Positions 32,886 to 44,530 of a stretch of 64,000 bases of DNA are shown here, piece by piece. The notes beneath the pieces were generated by a model. The model was not told where the DNA came from, searched no databases, and saw only the letters and a list, made by a program, of their open reading frames with translations. The DNA is from Asterias amurensis. Lineage: Eukaryota; Echinodermata; Asteroidea; Forcipulatida; Asteriidae. The first letter of the stretch is position 1. The number at the start of each line of letters is the position of its first letter. Location of the stretch: assembly GCF_032118995.1 (NCBI RefSeq), contig NC_092669.1, positions 11,828,335-11,892,334 of the forward strand, written 5' to 3'. Both the position numbers and the translations under genes were made by a program.

Positions 32886-34343
32886 AAATTAAAGAAAAAT
32901 AATGTGATAGCGCCCTCAGTTGACGGGTTACAGAAATTAGTATGGTCCCTTAACTATTGTTAATACGTACGAAGAAGAACTATGAATAATAGCAAACGAC
33001 AGGGTGTCAGACTGCTTGTTGTATTGACTTCTGCTGCTGGACAACGAAAAAAGCATCTTTGTTGTTATGTTTTGGGGATGATTTCTTTAATTAAAATGCC
33101 GTTTGCTGTCCGCCGTCTACAAATGCGAATGTCACCATCGGAAATCACACCAAATCCAAGTGAACAACCAGTCGGAGATTGAGTGAAAATTTCAGGCAGA
33201 CCGCACGCATTTGAGTAAGTTTTGTTTGTTTGATTTCACTTTCAGATTTGATTGAATGAAGAATGAATGATGAATGAACGCCAAGCAAGAGAGTTCGGAG
33301 TCTGTCGATTGCGCCGATTGCATAATGATTTGAATTATGCAGATCATATGAGTGATTGATATAATAAATGGAAAAGTTTCTGTATGGCGCCACCACTTTT
33401 TCATTCGATATAAAGTAATTTTTTATATGTACTTATCCAATTTACCTCAATATTGAAATATAAATCCCTTTTTGTGAAAATGAGTTAAAAGGTTGTGGCA
33501 CCATAAACCATACGGAAAGTTATTCTGCATTTCCACTGAGACACTATTTCACCATCTCAAATATTTATCTAAAGCCAACCATGGCTTTCGTTTATTGCCA
33601 CTGCTACTCTGGTGTGTGCACTGTATGTCAGAATGCCATGGCCACCAGTGACCATGGCGACGGGCCAAATGTGGTTGGCATTGGCACTCGGGACTCCCAT
33701 CCATCAGAAGCTACCCCCCCCCCCCACCACAATCGCCGGCCCTCAAATCAACAAATTCTTTGCAAGATTGCCCGTAAATCATATTTTATTCCTGCTTTCG
33801 ATCATTTATCATTTTATTTATAATAATCAAGTACAATTAAAAAATAAAAATAAAAAAATGCATTAAATGCAAGATGTGGCATGCTCATCCCCACAATGTT
33901 TAGTCCACATTCAAAAATCTGTGATCACAGGTACCATTGGGAACAAGGTAGTCACCCTCATAAGGATGCTTATTGGACAACTAGAATTGGCAGGATCTAA
34001 TTTGTTATGCACACACATAAAACAGTCTGTCATGTGCAGTAGACACTTCAAATGTGTGTTTAGTAATAGGCTCAGATTTTGACCCCACCATAGGTGCAAT
34101 GTAGGCAGTATAGGCCTGGGTATACAGGATTGCAACATAGTTGTATTATATAGTCTAAAACGACTTTTACAGCTTGCACTGTGAGATGTTAAAGTTTGGT
34201 GACTTTGAAAATAATCTTGGTATGACTACAAAGGTTATGGGTGTGAATCCCTGTCAAGTAACAAGCCAGAGATTTTGTTCACAGAACTTGGGAAAGTACA
34301 AAGTGTACAGTGCTAACACACCACACTGTTATCTTGGTTGTGG
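32886..34343. other. No gene seen
   Basis: About 1.5 kb of unassigned DNA. Open frames near 32982, 33581 and 33867 lack recognisable domains. CCATGGCCACCAGTGACC at 33637-33654 has an internal dyad. A C-run lies near 33715. Confidence 0.4.
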
Positions 34344-34445
34344 GGTGTCATGGCCGAGTGGACATGAGCATTAGACTAAACTTCTGGAGGAAAAGTCATC
34401 GGGATGTGGGTTTGAATTCTGGTTGTGACACTTGTGTATGTGGTT
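34344..34445 (+). mobile_element. tRNA-derived SINE head
   Basis: GGGGTGTCATGGCCGAGTGG (box A-like), GTGGGTTTGAATTCTGG (box B-like) and TTGTGACACTTGTG match the SINE heads in the SEPSECS introns. Confidence 0.7.
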
Positions 34446-34493
34446 GAAACTGAACTAATATAAATGTCAAGGCTTGCTATGTGAAGTGTTGAA

Positions 34494-34712
34494 TTCTGGG
34501 TTAAAGTTCATGAAGCCTGGAAGCACAACAATTATTTTGCTTGGCATGAACACAATTATTTTGCTTAGCATGAAATTTCTTCCTTAATAAAAACAGGATT
34601 ACCAACCAAATTGCAAACAATAGCTGAATGCCAGTAACAAGCAATGAACATGCAACAAATTAAAATTTGGTTGGTAATCTCATATCAAGGAAGACATTTC
34701 ATGCTAAGACAT
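34494..34712. mobile_element. Family C MITE, subtype 2
   Basis: GGATTACCAACCAAATTGC and AAATTTGGTTGGTAATCTC pair as arms. ATTTTGCTTAGCATGAAATT is present on the left and CATTTCATGCTAAG on the right. Its closest relative is at 17636-17868. Confidence 0.75.
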
Positions 34713-35001
34713 TAATAATGCGGCAATATACTTTGCATCCTTTTACCCCAATATTAAGTCAAAGTTTGAACGTTTCTTGCCACTTCAGGGTTTACCGTAG
34801 GACAGAAGAAATTTCCACTTGGAAAGTTCTACAATGGTGGTTGCCAAGCTATCTGTGACACAGGGACCTCTGCTTTGAACCGACGTGGTATAGATTCTAA
34901 GCTTGATGGGAGCTGCACCTCCTGGCAATCTCGTCAAAGTAAAGGTAAGTTCAATGGAGACTTTCAGGACATGTAATGGTTGCAGACAAGAAAGCTATTT
35001 A

Positions 35002-35165
35002 CTGGAGCACTAGAAGTAGACACATTAATTTTGTAACTACTCAAAATATGTATTGCCATAAACATTTCTTTGGAAGTGAGCAAGGAAGAGCTGTTGATAG
35101 TATAAAACTTTGAGAAACAACTCCCTCTGAAGTAAAGTAGTTTTTGAGAAAGAGTTAACTTTTAA
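35002..35165 (-). mobile_element. Family A MITE fragment inside the protease relic
   Basis: GAGCACTAGAAGTAGACAC, ACTCAAAATATGTATTGCC and AACTCCCTCTGAAGTAAAG are the first half of a minus-oriented copy. It breaks off where the G/T homopolymer block starts. Confidence 0.7.
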
Positions 35166-35960
35166 TTTTTTTTTTATTTTTTTTTGGGGGGGCATTATTT
35201 TTTTTTAAGGGGCACCGGCAGATGTTGAACAAATTGTTGTGGGTTTTTACTGGGGAGGGGGAAGCCTTTTTTCAAAACCCTCAAAAAATTGGGGTGGTTT
35301 GGGGAAACTTTTTCTTTGAGGTGGGCTAATGTTTTGGGTTTTTTTTTTTTAGAAGGAGCAGGCTTTTTTTATAAAAAACCCACATTTAAAAAAAAAACAT
35401 TCTTGGCATTGAGGGGAGGCCTTATTTTTCTCTTTGCTCCATTTTGTTTTCAAATTTGTTTTTTCTTTCATTGCTTTATTGCAACCACCATGTAATGGGT
35501 TATTCTGTGTCAAATCAATCAATAGTCTGAAAAAGGGGACGGGTGCCACCATGCCCGTAACTAGGAATGATTTTTTTTTGGGTGGGGGGGGGGCAAATGT
35601 AAATTGTTTGTGGGTTTTGGGGGGTGACATTTTTTTTTTTTTTTTTGGGGGGGGATATATATTTGTCTTAGGGGGGTAATTTTTTGGGGGGAATTCTTTT
35701 GGGTTTTGTTTCACCTTTTGTTGCATCCTTTTTTTCACAAAAAAAAAATTGGGGCGGTTTGGAGTTATCCAAAAACATTTTTGTCAGTATTTTTTTTTTG
35801 GGGGGAGGGGTAATTTTGTTTTGAGGGGGGGGGGCGGAATTATTATTGTTATTTTTTTATGGGGGGGGGGGCGAGCAGATATCCCCCCCCCCTCGCCCCC
35901 ACCAACGGGCCTTGGTGTTCCTCTTTTCATCTCTGGGTATAATGTAAATGCAAAAAAAAA
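35166..35960. repeat. G/T homopolymer block (poly-T and poly-G runs)
   Basis: Long T-runs alternate with G-runs of 6-12, broken near 35430-35570 by ordinary sequence. A C-run occurs at about 35883. All open frames here are glycine/phenylalanine or proline/lysine low-complexity shadows. Runs of G this close together could form quadruplexes. Assembly error at homopolymers is possible. Confidence 0.75.
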
Positions 35961-36659
35961 ATCCAAACTTCAGGTCGATTCGGAATTAAGGTCCTTTAAC
36001 AGGGGCGTGGCAACCCCCTTCAAGTGCATGCGACTCGCACCATTGAATATTTTACGTTCTGCATTTAGTTTTAGAACGCCTTCAAAATAACAGACAAGGG
36101 TGTAAATTGGATCTAGGGTGACTTCACCCAGATAACTCAAATATGGCCTCAAGACAAGTGTATTACGACCCTTGCACAATATCTCCAGTGTATTTCAGGT
36201 CACCTTTAAAGTGTTTTACCCCAAGAAACTGTTGATTAATTTGTTTAGCTGGCAATGACATTTCATATTCTTGCACAGATGTCTTAAGAAACTATTAAAT
36301 TTAGTTGGTGAGATTTTATCAATTTGTTTAAGTACCCATAGTGGCTCTGAAATAGCTGGTTTTTACTTTGACCTTAACTCTTGGGTCAACTTCTTGAGTA
36401 TAATTGATGTCAATGATCTTCTTCTCGTCTTGCATTTTAGAAACCAAGATGGGAGAGACACTTTGCCTGAGTGGATTCATCAGAATGGACATCCCTTAAC
36501 CCCTTGGCGCTCTTTGGATCCTCAGGGACATCTTTGTTGGCAATTACTTCTCCAAATTTGATCGAGTGAACAACCCGTGCAGGTTTGCTGATGCTGTCAA
36601 GGGTGTGGAAGTTAAGGCTGAGTATAAAAAACCTGCTTTGTAATTTGGAAAAAAAATAC

Positions 36660-37640
36660 TATTTTTAAGTAAGGATGAAATGGCCAAACAAAAATATAAT
36701 AATCTTTTTATTTACTTACTCTTTTTCTATGTAATGAGAAACAAAACTTTATTTTTGTAGGAACATTTATTGAAAACATATTGACCACCGTTACCCAAAT
36801 TCAGTGTAACATTATGTTTTTGTTTGGCCAACTGTGGAAGAAACATGCTGGCCAACCACCTACCTTACTATTTTCAGTAATAAGGAAAAAATCATCTTTT
36901 TTTTTGCCAAACTTTAAAAAACAGGGGGCAAAGAAATGTTGCCCACCAGTGTACTTACCCTTTTTGTGTAATGGAAAACATAACTTTCTTTTTGCTTGGC
37001 CCACATTTTCCCCCAAATTCAGTATTAACAATATTATATCAAAGTAGCATATGTAAGAAGTAGGCTACCTCTAATTGTTTGTTCCAAAAGAGGAAAGGGA
37101 AACTACTACCTTTTTGTTTGGCCAAACTTTGAAGAAGAAAAAAGTTAAAAAGATGTTGCCCACCTAGCCTGTGTCATGTATTGTAATAGATAGGAAACAT
37201 GGCTACCGATTTCCAGCCCCCCAACAACATACTGCCCATCCACCTACCTACCCATTTTCAGAATGATGGAAAAATTTTAATCGTTTTATATGCCCAATGT
37301 TTCAAACATTGAAAGACAAAAATAAGTCGCCCATCTTTATATGTACCTTATGTTTTGTGTAATAGGAAACATTATTATATTTTTGTTTGGCCATCTCTAC
37401 TGTGAACAAACTGTATGTACTATATACTTTTTTTCGGAGTGAACATGTTGCCCACCTTTCAAGCCATTTTTAATACAATGAGAAACTTTATTTTCAACTC
37501 TCAAAATAAAACATTTTGCCTATCCATGTATTTCAATGTACATATTAACAGAAAACATGACTTCAATTTTGTTTGGCCCAAGTGTGAGACCACCAATGTG
37601 TTGAAAACTCACAGGTTGTTTGAAACTGTAGGATGGTTAT
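36660..37640 (+). repeat. Diverged tandem array (GTTTGGCCAA / TTGCCCACC words)
   Basis: Words such as TTGTTTGGCCAA, TGTTGCCCACC, TGTGTAATGGAAAACAT and CCTACCTACC recur at irregular 80-200-base spacing (36827, 36939, 36965, 37113, 37155, 37386, 37446, 37575). This looks like an old, degraded satellite. Confidence 0.6.
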
Positions 37641-37703
37641 TACTTGACTCCCAAAACAATTTTATTAAAAAATTGGTTTATCTTTCAATAAACTTAATGT
37701 TAA

Positions 37704-38031
37704 AGGCACTGGACACTAATGGTAATTACTCAAAATAATGTTTAGCATAAAAACTTGGTAATGAGCAATGGAGATCTGCTTATACAAACATTGTGAGAAA
37801 TGGCTCTCTCTGAAGTAATGAAATTTTTGAGAAAGCAGTAATTTCCCAAAAAAAAAAAATAATTGATTTTGAGACCTCACCTGAGGTCTCGAAATCAAGC
37901 ATCTTAAAGCACACAACTTGGACGATTAGGGTGTCGGCCACTTCAATGAGTTAAAATTTAATGCATATTTTGAGATACACCAAGTGAGAAGGCTGGTCTT
38001 TGACAATTACCCATAGTGTCCAGTGCCTTTG
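37704..38031 (-). mobile_element. Family A MITE, minus orientation
   Basis: Starts AGGCACTGGACACTAATGG after TTAA 37700-37703 and ends CATAGTGTCCAGTGCC; the right-hand TTAA has mutated to TTGAA. The stem GACCTCACCTGAGGTC is shortened to a tight hairpin. Confidence 0.85.
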
Positions 38032-38950
38032 AAGGTATGATACAGGATCGCAGGATAAAAAATATCATCTTTTACAATCTATTTGAAAAATATCTGGAAA
38101 AAGTCTGCATATAGCTGATTTTTGTTGTTACAACCAAATAAATTATGCTTGTTTTAGAAACTGTTTTCTTGTGACCTCGCACGGGAGATTTAGTCCAAAT
38201 TTTCACCAGTATCGGCATTAGGCTGATCACAAAAAGTATCAAAATTGTCTGGGACTATTTTGTTGTTTAGCTGTATCGATCCTGTATGTAATACAAACTT
38301 CTGTAATGTTGCAACTAGAAATCTGAATATTTATATTCTTGAAATTCAGTTAACGTTTTTACATGCTGAAAATTATGCTTGTTTTTTTAAACTTAATTTC
38401 TAGAAAAAATACTTCTGTAATGTTGGAATAAGAAATCTTAGTGGTTAAGTTTGAAGGCAGTACACTCTATCGAGAAGATAGATTATTTTATCATAAATCT
38501 ATCTAAATTTATGGTATTTATAATTTCTTTAACTTTTATTGTGAGTTTCCATCATCAGTGTTGAAAAAAATTCTCTGGCCTCAATAGAGCCATCCTTGTT
38601 TAATAGATTATTTGCGAACTTTATCTCTTAATTTATTTGAGAGTTATTTTGAAAAATAATTTGTATTAAAATTTGTCTATTATTACTATTATTAAAAGAT
38701 ATTATTATTAACATTTATATTAAATTATGTTCCAATAAAAAATGAGAGGATTTAATAAAAGAAAGTGTGCCATGTGTTCTTATATTAGTAATCGTCTTTG
38801 TTTTAAAATATTTTATTTTAAAATGGTGGGTTAAAATATTTGGGTTTAATTATAGAACTATGAAAGGGTAAACTTTATTTATACAAAATCGGACTCAAAT
38901 AAATGATTGGCAAAAACGTGTTTGTTTTTCTCATTAACAACAGCAACAAG
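38032..38950. other. AT-rich DNA, no gene seen
   Basis: Contains two related segments with AATTATGCTTGTTTT (38142 and 38374) and ACTTCTGTAATGTTG (38297 and 38411), an old direct duplication with an offset that varies between about 115 and 230 bases. Otherwise unassigned. Confidence 0.4.
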
Positions 38951-38967
38951 TTTTTTTTATTACACAC

Positions 38968-39036
38968 TGGACAATTTTGACCAACAGAGGGGGCTATTTA
39001 ATTTATTTTTGACCAACAGAGGGGGCTATTTAATTA
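38968..39036 (+). repeat. Two-copy direct repeat, ~35-bp unit
   Basis: TTTTGACCAACAGAGGGGGC followed by TATTTAATT occurs twice, near-identical, at 38973 and 39007. Confidence 0.85.
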
Positions 39037-39120
39037 TTTATTCCCGTAATTATATAACGCAATGCTATACATACGTGGTTGTGTAATATTCATCACTCCA
39101 AAAAATGTATGATCTGTACA

Positions 39121-39200
39121 GTCATCGTTGTGGCCTAGTGGATAAGGTTACAGTTTCGCGAGGACAAGATGAGAGGTTCGAGCCCCGGCACGGACCATGA
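39121..39200 (+). mobile_element. tRNA-like SINE head
   Basis: GTGGCCTAGTGGATAAGG (box A) and GAGGTTCGAGCCCCGG (box B) are well preserved and 30 bases apart. I cannot fold a clean tRNA with matching acceptor stems, so a SINE or tRNA relic is preferred over a working tRNA gene. Confidence 0.55.
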
Positions 39201-39640
39201 GGTAAGCGAAATAAAGAAATAACCCACGCTTCTTCCACAGGTACATGTACAGGTCTTGAAGCACGGAGAGGGAGACGCAGCAGCAGGAGGCAACACGGAG
39301 GCGGAACCACGAGGAGAGGGACGACACCGGGACCAGAGAGAGAGGGGGAGGCGGCACCGGGGAGAGAGGGTGAGGGGGAGGCAAGATTTTTTCAATAAAA
39401 TTTCATTTTTGGGAAAAAAAAAAAAAAAAATCACCGTTAAATTTTTTTTTAACGGTGAACCCAAATTTTAAAATCGTCTGAAACGCACGCTCGTTAATTT
39501 TGGTGAAAAAAGTTGGTAGAAAAGTTTTTTTTACCAAAAACTTGCATTTTTTACGCATTTTTGGTAAATCATTTTCTTAAAATCGCTTGAAACGTACGCT
39601 CGTTAATTTTGGTGAAAATCGGTGATTTTATTTTTTTTTC
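39201..39640. repeat. Purine-rich tract plus direct repeats with a hairpin
   Basis: 39255-39385 is A/G-rich. CACCGTTAAA/TTTAACGGTG forms a hairpin at 39432-39457. CTCGTTAATTTTGGTGAAAA occurs at 39491 and 39600, each preceded by AAAATCG and a GAAACG-CACGCT-like stretch. Confidence 0.6.
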
Positions 39641-40149
39641 TACGTGCAAAAGTCGTGAAACTCATAAATTTTTACGATTTACATCACTAAAACGTCCCCA
39701 AAGTACTTCTAAACACCTTCACACTGCTTACACCGTTGTATTACATCAATCCAAACATTTACTCTTCAAAATTCATCCAAAATGTACAACTTAACTCAAA
39801 AAACGGCCTTTAAATGCAACTTAATTGGCTTCAACAATGTGTATATATAGGCATACGGTTCAACTTACAATAACAATACATACTACTCGTAACGCATTTT
39901 CGTACATCAGTTTCAATTCTTGTACCTATTTTACCAATTCTAACACAATTAAATCAGTTTATATACATTGCGATTCAAAAACAACTCATTTTCAACGAAA
40001 AAACTATGAAAACGAACACTTATTCACATACATTTTCCCAGTAAATATTCAAGGAAAAAATAGTCAGACACCCATCACTACCTGTATTACCACTTCTTAG
40101 AGACTGGGAACTAGACATAGACGGTTGCCATATGTAAACAACATGTCCT

Positions 40150-40900
40150 GAGCATTTGAGTACAAAGTACACGATCTTTGAACATCTAAAACTCTACCAA
40201 AGGATCTCTAACTGTGAGTAATTTACAAGATTCATAACAATATTGAGTAGCCAAGTTGTTTACAACGTTTGTGGAGTAACCAGAGATTGGGGAGGGAGGG
40301 AGCAGAGGTGGCAAGTGGGGGCAAAGACATCATTTTACAGTTACACGATCTTGGGGCAAAGACATCATTTTACACAATCTTTGAGCGTCTGAAACGTTAC
40401 CAAAGGATTTCTATCTGTGAGTAATTTACAAGATTCATAACAATATTAAGTAGCCAAGTTGTTTACACGTTTGTGGTGTAACCAGGGATTGGGGAGGGAG
40501 GGGGGAGGGGTGGCAAGTGGGGGAAAAACATCATTTTACACGAGCTTTGAGCATCTAAAACTCTACCAAGGACTTCTAACTGTGAGTAAATTACAAGATT
40601 CATAACAATATTGAGTAGCTAAGTTGTTTACACCGTTTGTGGTGTAACCAGAGATTGGCGAGGGAGGGGGGAGGGGTGGCAAGTGGGGGCAAATACATCA
40701 TTTTACAGTTACACGATCTTGGGGGCAAAGATATCATTTTACATGATCTTTGAGCATCTGAAACGTTACCAAAGGATTTCTATCTGTGAGTAATTTACAA
40801 GATTCATAACAATATTAAGTAGCCAAGTTGTTAACAACGTTTGTGGTGTAACCAGGGATTTGGGAGGCAGGGGGGAGGGGTGGCAAGTTGGGCAAAGACA
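40150..40900 (+). repeat. Tandem array, ~170-205-bp units, four copies
   Basis: GTTTGTGGTGTAACCAG followed by GATTGGGGAGGGAGG, plus ATTTACAAGATTCATAACAA, repeat at about 40264, 40460, 40632 and 40838. Alternate units share extra blocks, which suggests a higher-order pattern. Confidence 0.85.
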
Positions 40901-41317
40901 TCACTGAGGAGAACATTAATTTGATTTTGATTTTTCATAAAAGCAGTTGTTATGAGAGAGCAGTAGAGACTCTCGCAAAGCAGCACTATTGCAAGATGGT
41001 TACGCGAGAGTTCGCTTTCACCGCAACAGACAACCACTTGTCCCAAAGTCTATCGTCTCATTTGGGGTGAAAGATTGAGGGCCCCCTCTGGTTATGCCAC
41101 TCATTTTAAACTACGAGAAACTAATTGCAACTTTACATATCAACATGTAGGTAAACACACAAAAATAAAAGGGCACTCTTAGTTTTTACATGGTAACAGT
41201 AATAGTGGTTTCCTATAGCGCTCATACCCATCAGTGATGCTCAAACTGTTCCTGTTGTGGAGCTTTCAGTATGAGAACAGTTCCTTAACATGGTGCTATG
41301 ATGCAAAATGCAGCCTG

Positions 41318-41945
41318 CGTAAGACCAGGAATATTGGGGCGAACCCCTTCTCTTTTCGATATGTGCACCAAGTTCTTTTACGTGCATAACACAGCACACA
41401 GAACCGATGGCTTAACGACCCCTCCCCCAAATCCGAAGGACGCATCAATAATGGTTATTAAAGGAACACGTTGCCTTGGATCGGACGAGTTGGTCAAAAC
41501 AAAAGCGTTCGTAACAGTTTTTTATATAATGCATATGGTTGGAAAGATGTTTTAAAAGTAGAATACAATGATCCACACAAGTTTGCCTTGAAATTGCGTG
41601 GTTTTCCTGCTATTGTGCGAACTAACACCGTCCGCCATTTATGGGAGTCAAAATTTTGACCCCCATAAATGGCCGACGTGTTAGTCGACGAGGTAAAAGG
41701 AAAACCACGCAATTTCGAGGCATGTTTATGTGGATCATTGTATTCTACTTTTACAACATCTTTCTACCCATATGCATTTTATAAAAAACGGTTACAAACG
41801 TTTTTCAAAGACCAACTCGACCGATCCAAGGCAACGTGTTCCTTTAAGTCTCTTGCTTTAGGACGTAAGTGTCATGACTGGGATTCGAACCCACACTCTG
41901 CTGAATACAAACGTCAACAGAGCTTGAGTCCGCTCAGCTACAATG
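41318..41945 (-). mobile_element. tRNA-derived SINE split by a family P MITE
   Basis: SINE words GGGGCGAACCCCTTCTC, TCTTTTCGATATGTGCAC and AACACAGCACACAGAACCG (41338-41410), then TCTTGCTTTAGGACG and GGGATTCGAACCCACACTC (41849-41898), match the uninterrupted SINE at 1650-1936. The 382-bp MITE interrupts it exactly at the SINE's own TTAA. Confidence 0.88.
41462..41843 (-). mobile_element. Family P MITE, complete 382 bp, inserted in a SINE
   Basis: Flanked by TTAA 41458-41461 and TTAA 41844-41847. Its sequence is the reverse complement of the copy at 20560-20941 with only scattered differences, and the length is identical. The empty SINE site at 1650-1936 reads TGGTTAAAGTG, which shows that TTAA was duplicated on insertion. 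Confidence 0.95.
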
Positions 41946-42407
41946 CATCAACATCAACAACAACAAATAACGTGTTTTAATCTGAAAGTTTATTATGTTT
42001 CAGATAGTAAATTCTTTCTCCCATTAATCATTCTTGCTTACGTGTTGATTGTCGCAATCAATATAAGCTCGATATGAAAGTACTTTAGGTCATTTGTGTT
42101 TCCTGAAACAGGAGGATGTCAATGAACTTGCTGATTTCAAAAGCAATGAAGTTGGGATTGTCACGAGTAATCCCAAAGCAAGTTTCTTGACATTTGTGAT
42201 CAATCAGTTTAAGTTTACACGATTACTAAAAAACACATTCACAGTCTCTACTTATAAATGTTACAGGAAAGGTAATGCGAATTACGACACGCTAACTGGT
42301 GAACAAGAAGACTGATCGTCTTATAAATTGAAATAATTTTGGCTTGAAACAAGAACAGGCACCCCAAGCCAAAATATTGACAAAGTTTAAATAGGGAGAC
42401 CGCCAAC

Positions 42408-42487
42408 ATAGGGCTGTATAGCTTAGTTGTGTAGCGGCATAATTTAATCCGTAGGCCCTTGGTTCAAACCCTGCTCTCATCAGTTTG
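42408..42487 (+). mobile_element. tRNA-like SINE head
   Basis: GTATAGCTTAGTTGTGTAGC (box A-like) and CTTGGTTCAAACCCTGC (box B-like) are 32 bases apart. No body is recognisable. Confidence 0.5.
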
Positions 42488-42848
42488 TCTCTGTTCAACC
42501 CCAAATTATTTACAATTTACACTATCAGTTTTCCCCAGGTGGTTTACTACTTGATAGAATCAAAATCAAAACTTAAAACCACCAATCAATACCATTGGTC
42601 CTCACATTCAACTTGTGTCTTTCTAGAAGCGCCTTTGAAATGAAAGTATGAATGGTACAAAATCTTAGAACTGAACATAATTTGTTGCAATTTTAACAAT
42701 TGAGCAGGGTTGGCGTGTAAATCTATACAAGACAAACTTGCTGTGATCTTTGACAAAGCTATGTCATACACCCATACCTGTGAGCCACACATAGATACAT
42801 GGTGGTATACTACTGATACTTATTAATTTTCTTTCCATTATTTTATAG

Positions 42849-42918
42849 ATATGTGCTGGCAGAAGAACTCCAGGAAAAGTACTCCCGACAGAAACCCCTT
42901 AGCATGATTCAACTTTAA
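42849..42918 (+). CDS. Possible terminal coding exon, unidentified
   Basis: A plausible acceptor (TTATTTTATAG) is followed by an open 23-codon stretch reading YVLAEELQEKYSRQKPLSMI, then QL and a stop. The composition is helix-like and charged, unlike the surroundings. No upstream exon could be found, and I do not recognise the family. Later AATAAA words near 45330-45345 could end such a transcript. Chance is a real alternative. Confidence 0.22.
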
Positions 42919-43216
42919 TTGGCAACGCTATGAAAAAGCTGAGCTGGAGAGTTTGATTAACCCAAACATTCAAGGTCTTTGTAGGGAAGTAATACTCTCC
43001 AAGAAAATTAATTAAGACACATTCATGACTGAGTTAGAGTAATTCCAGCAACACATATTGTGCAGCTTAGCACAAGTATAAGAAATGTGGCCATTGAAAT
43101 TCATTGTGTGCTTTCTGCAGATGAGTTGATTGTTGTGTCTTAAGCTTTGCCAGCAAAATGGCATAAATATGTAACTTTAAATATTCTTCTGCCAGCAAGA
43201 AGTAAGTCACTTTTAA

Positions 43217-43582
43217 AGGCAGTGGACACTATTGGTAATTACTCAAAATAATTATTAGCATCAAATCAAGTAATGGGAAGCTGTTGATAGTATAAAACAT
43301 TGTGGGAAACAGCTCCATCTGAAGTGACGTAGTTTTCAAAAAAGAAGTAATTTTCCACGAATTTGATTTCGCGACCTCGTAATTAGATTTTGAGGTCTGG
43401 AAATCAAGCATCTGAAAGCACACAACTTTGTGTGACACAGGGTGTTTTTTCTTTCATTATTATCTCGCAACTTCGACGACCAATCGTGCTCAAATTTTCA
43501 CAGGTTTATTATTTTAAATGCATATGTTTAGATACACCTAGTGAGACTGGTCTTTGACAATTACCAATAGTGTCCAGTACCT
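43217..43582 (-). mobile_element. Family A MITE, full length, minus orientation
   Basis: TTAA 43213-43216 and TTAA 43583-43586 flank AGGCAGTGGACACTATTGG to AATAGTGTCCAGTACC. The central hairpin is intact. Confidence 0.88.
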
Positions 43583-43586
43583 TTAA

Positions 43587-44526
43587 AAATTAATATTCTC
43601 CTGCCAGTACCAATCGATAGAACCTTACATCAACAGTCACAATAAATGGACTGTATATTAGTAAAGGTCTGTTTACAAAATGTAGGACTTCATCAAATGT
43701 GCTTCATCTCATTTTTGAACAATTTATTTGGACTGTAAAAAGATTTCAGAGGCAAATTGACCTTGGGTGATATTCCAAGCCAATAGCCATACCCCGCTAC
43801 TGCCTCACCGGTTGGGGGACTGGACTGCAATAAATGCAAAAGGTCCATGTCCCATGAGGCAATTTATGGGCAACCACTTTCCGGCAATGCCCACTTAGAA
43901 AACAAAATTGCCATCTGAATTTTCACATAAATTCATTAGAGGTACATGTATAGTGAGGCCATGATTGAAAAAGTACTTTGATATCAAAGTTTTTTTGTTT
44001 TTTTGTGTGCACTGGAGCAGTTGACTCAAAATTGACTTGTGTGACAAGGCCCTTTAAGTACATTGATGATGAAGTCACAGTGCTGCCCTGTCAAAGCGTT
44101 TATTTGTAAACAGACCTTTTTACAATTCATACACAAAACAAAAAGCCTACCTTAATATCCTAGTTTTGAATAATTCACAGAGTTGAAGTTCGAGAAGCTT
44201 GCAAAAGAGAGATGATGAAGTCGTGATGAAGCTGCAATCTAAGTGTTCTCATCAAAGCCCCAGTGCATCTCCTGTGAGGAAACTGCTGCTCCTCATCATC
44301 TTAATGAACCTGTACACAGGAATAAAATAATAAAGAATTGTATGAATTATAAGAGCTATTGATCAAATTTGACAGTCTGTATCTAGATTTAACCTTAGTT
44401 TCAAGCAAAGAGTGTACTGGCCTATAAATTATTATACTATTTGTTATTCAATATTGTAAATAAACATCTATCTCATTATTAGTAAGCAGCTAAATTTAAA
44501 CCAATAGTCTCTGAAGTAGGATTGTT
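43587..44526. other. No gene seen
   Basis: Unassigned sequence. A minus-strand acceptor-like CCTGTGTACAG at 44310-44320 is followed by 18 open codons, but nothing supports a gene. Confidence 0.35.
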
Positions 44527-44530
44527 TTAA

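Larger units (their letters stand above)
34789..36643 (+). pseudogene. Aspartic protease relic, cathepsin D/pepsin-like
   Basis: Two exon-like blocks remain. Block 1 (34789-34944) follows CACTTCAG and ends at GTAAGT. It reads TVGQKKFPLGKFYNGGCQAI then CDTGTS, the second catalytic Asp-Thr-Gly of pepsin-family proteases. Block 2 (36441-36643) follows TGCATTTTAG and reads ETLCLSGFIRMDIP, then LGALWILRDIFVGNYFSKFD, the family C-terminus. This is a host gene past use. An in-frame TAA interrupts block 2 at 36497-36499. After DTGTS the frame shifts before a normal-looking LMGAAPPGNLVKVK. ILGD has become ILRD. The exon that normally lies between the blocks is not visible, and the intron is full of repeats. 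No N-terminal half with the first catalytic Asp was found upstream. The introns suggest decay in place, not a processed copy. Confidence 0.8.

Noticed and set aside
39121-39200. Possible functional tRNA gene
   Set aside because: Boxes A and B are good, but acceptor and anticodon stems could not be paired cleanly, so it is listed as a SINE-like head.
44252-44309. Minus-strand terminal exon candidate (18 codons after CCTGTGTACAG)
   Set aside because: Serine/methionine-rich short peptide with no partner exons; chance acceptor likely.
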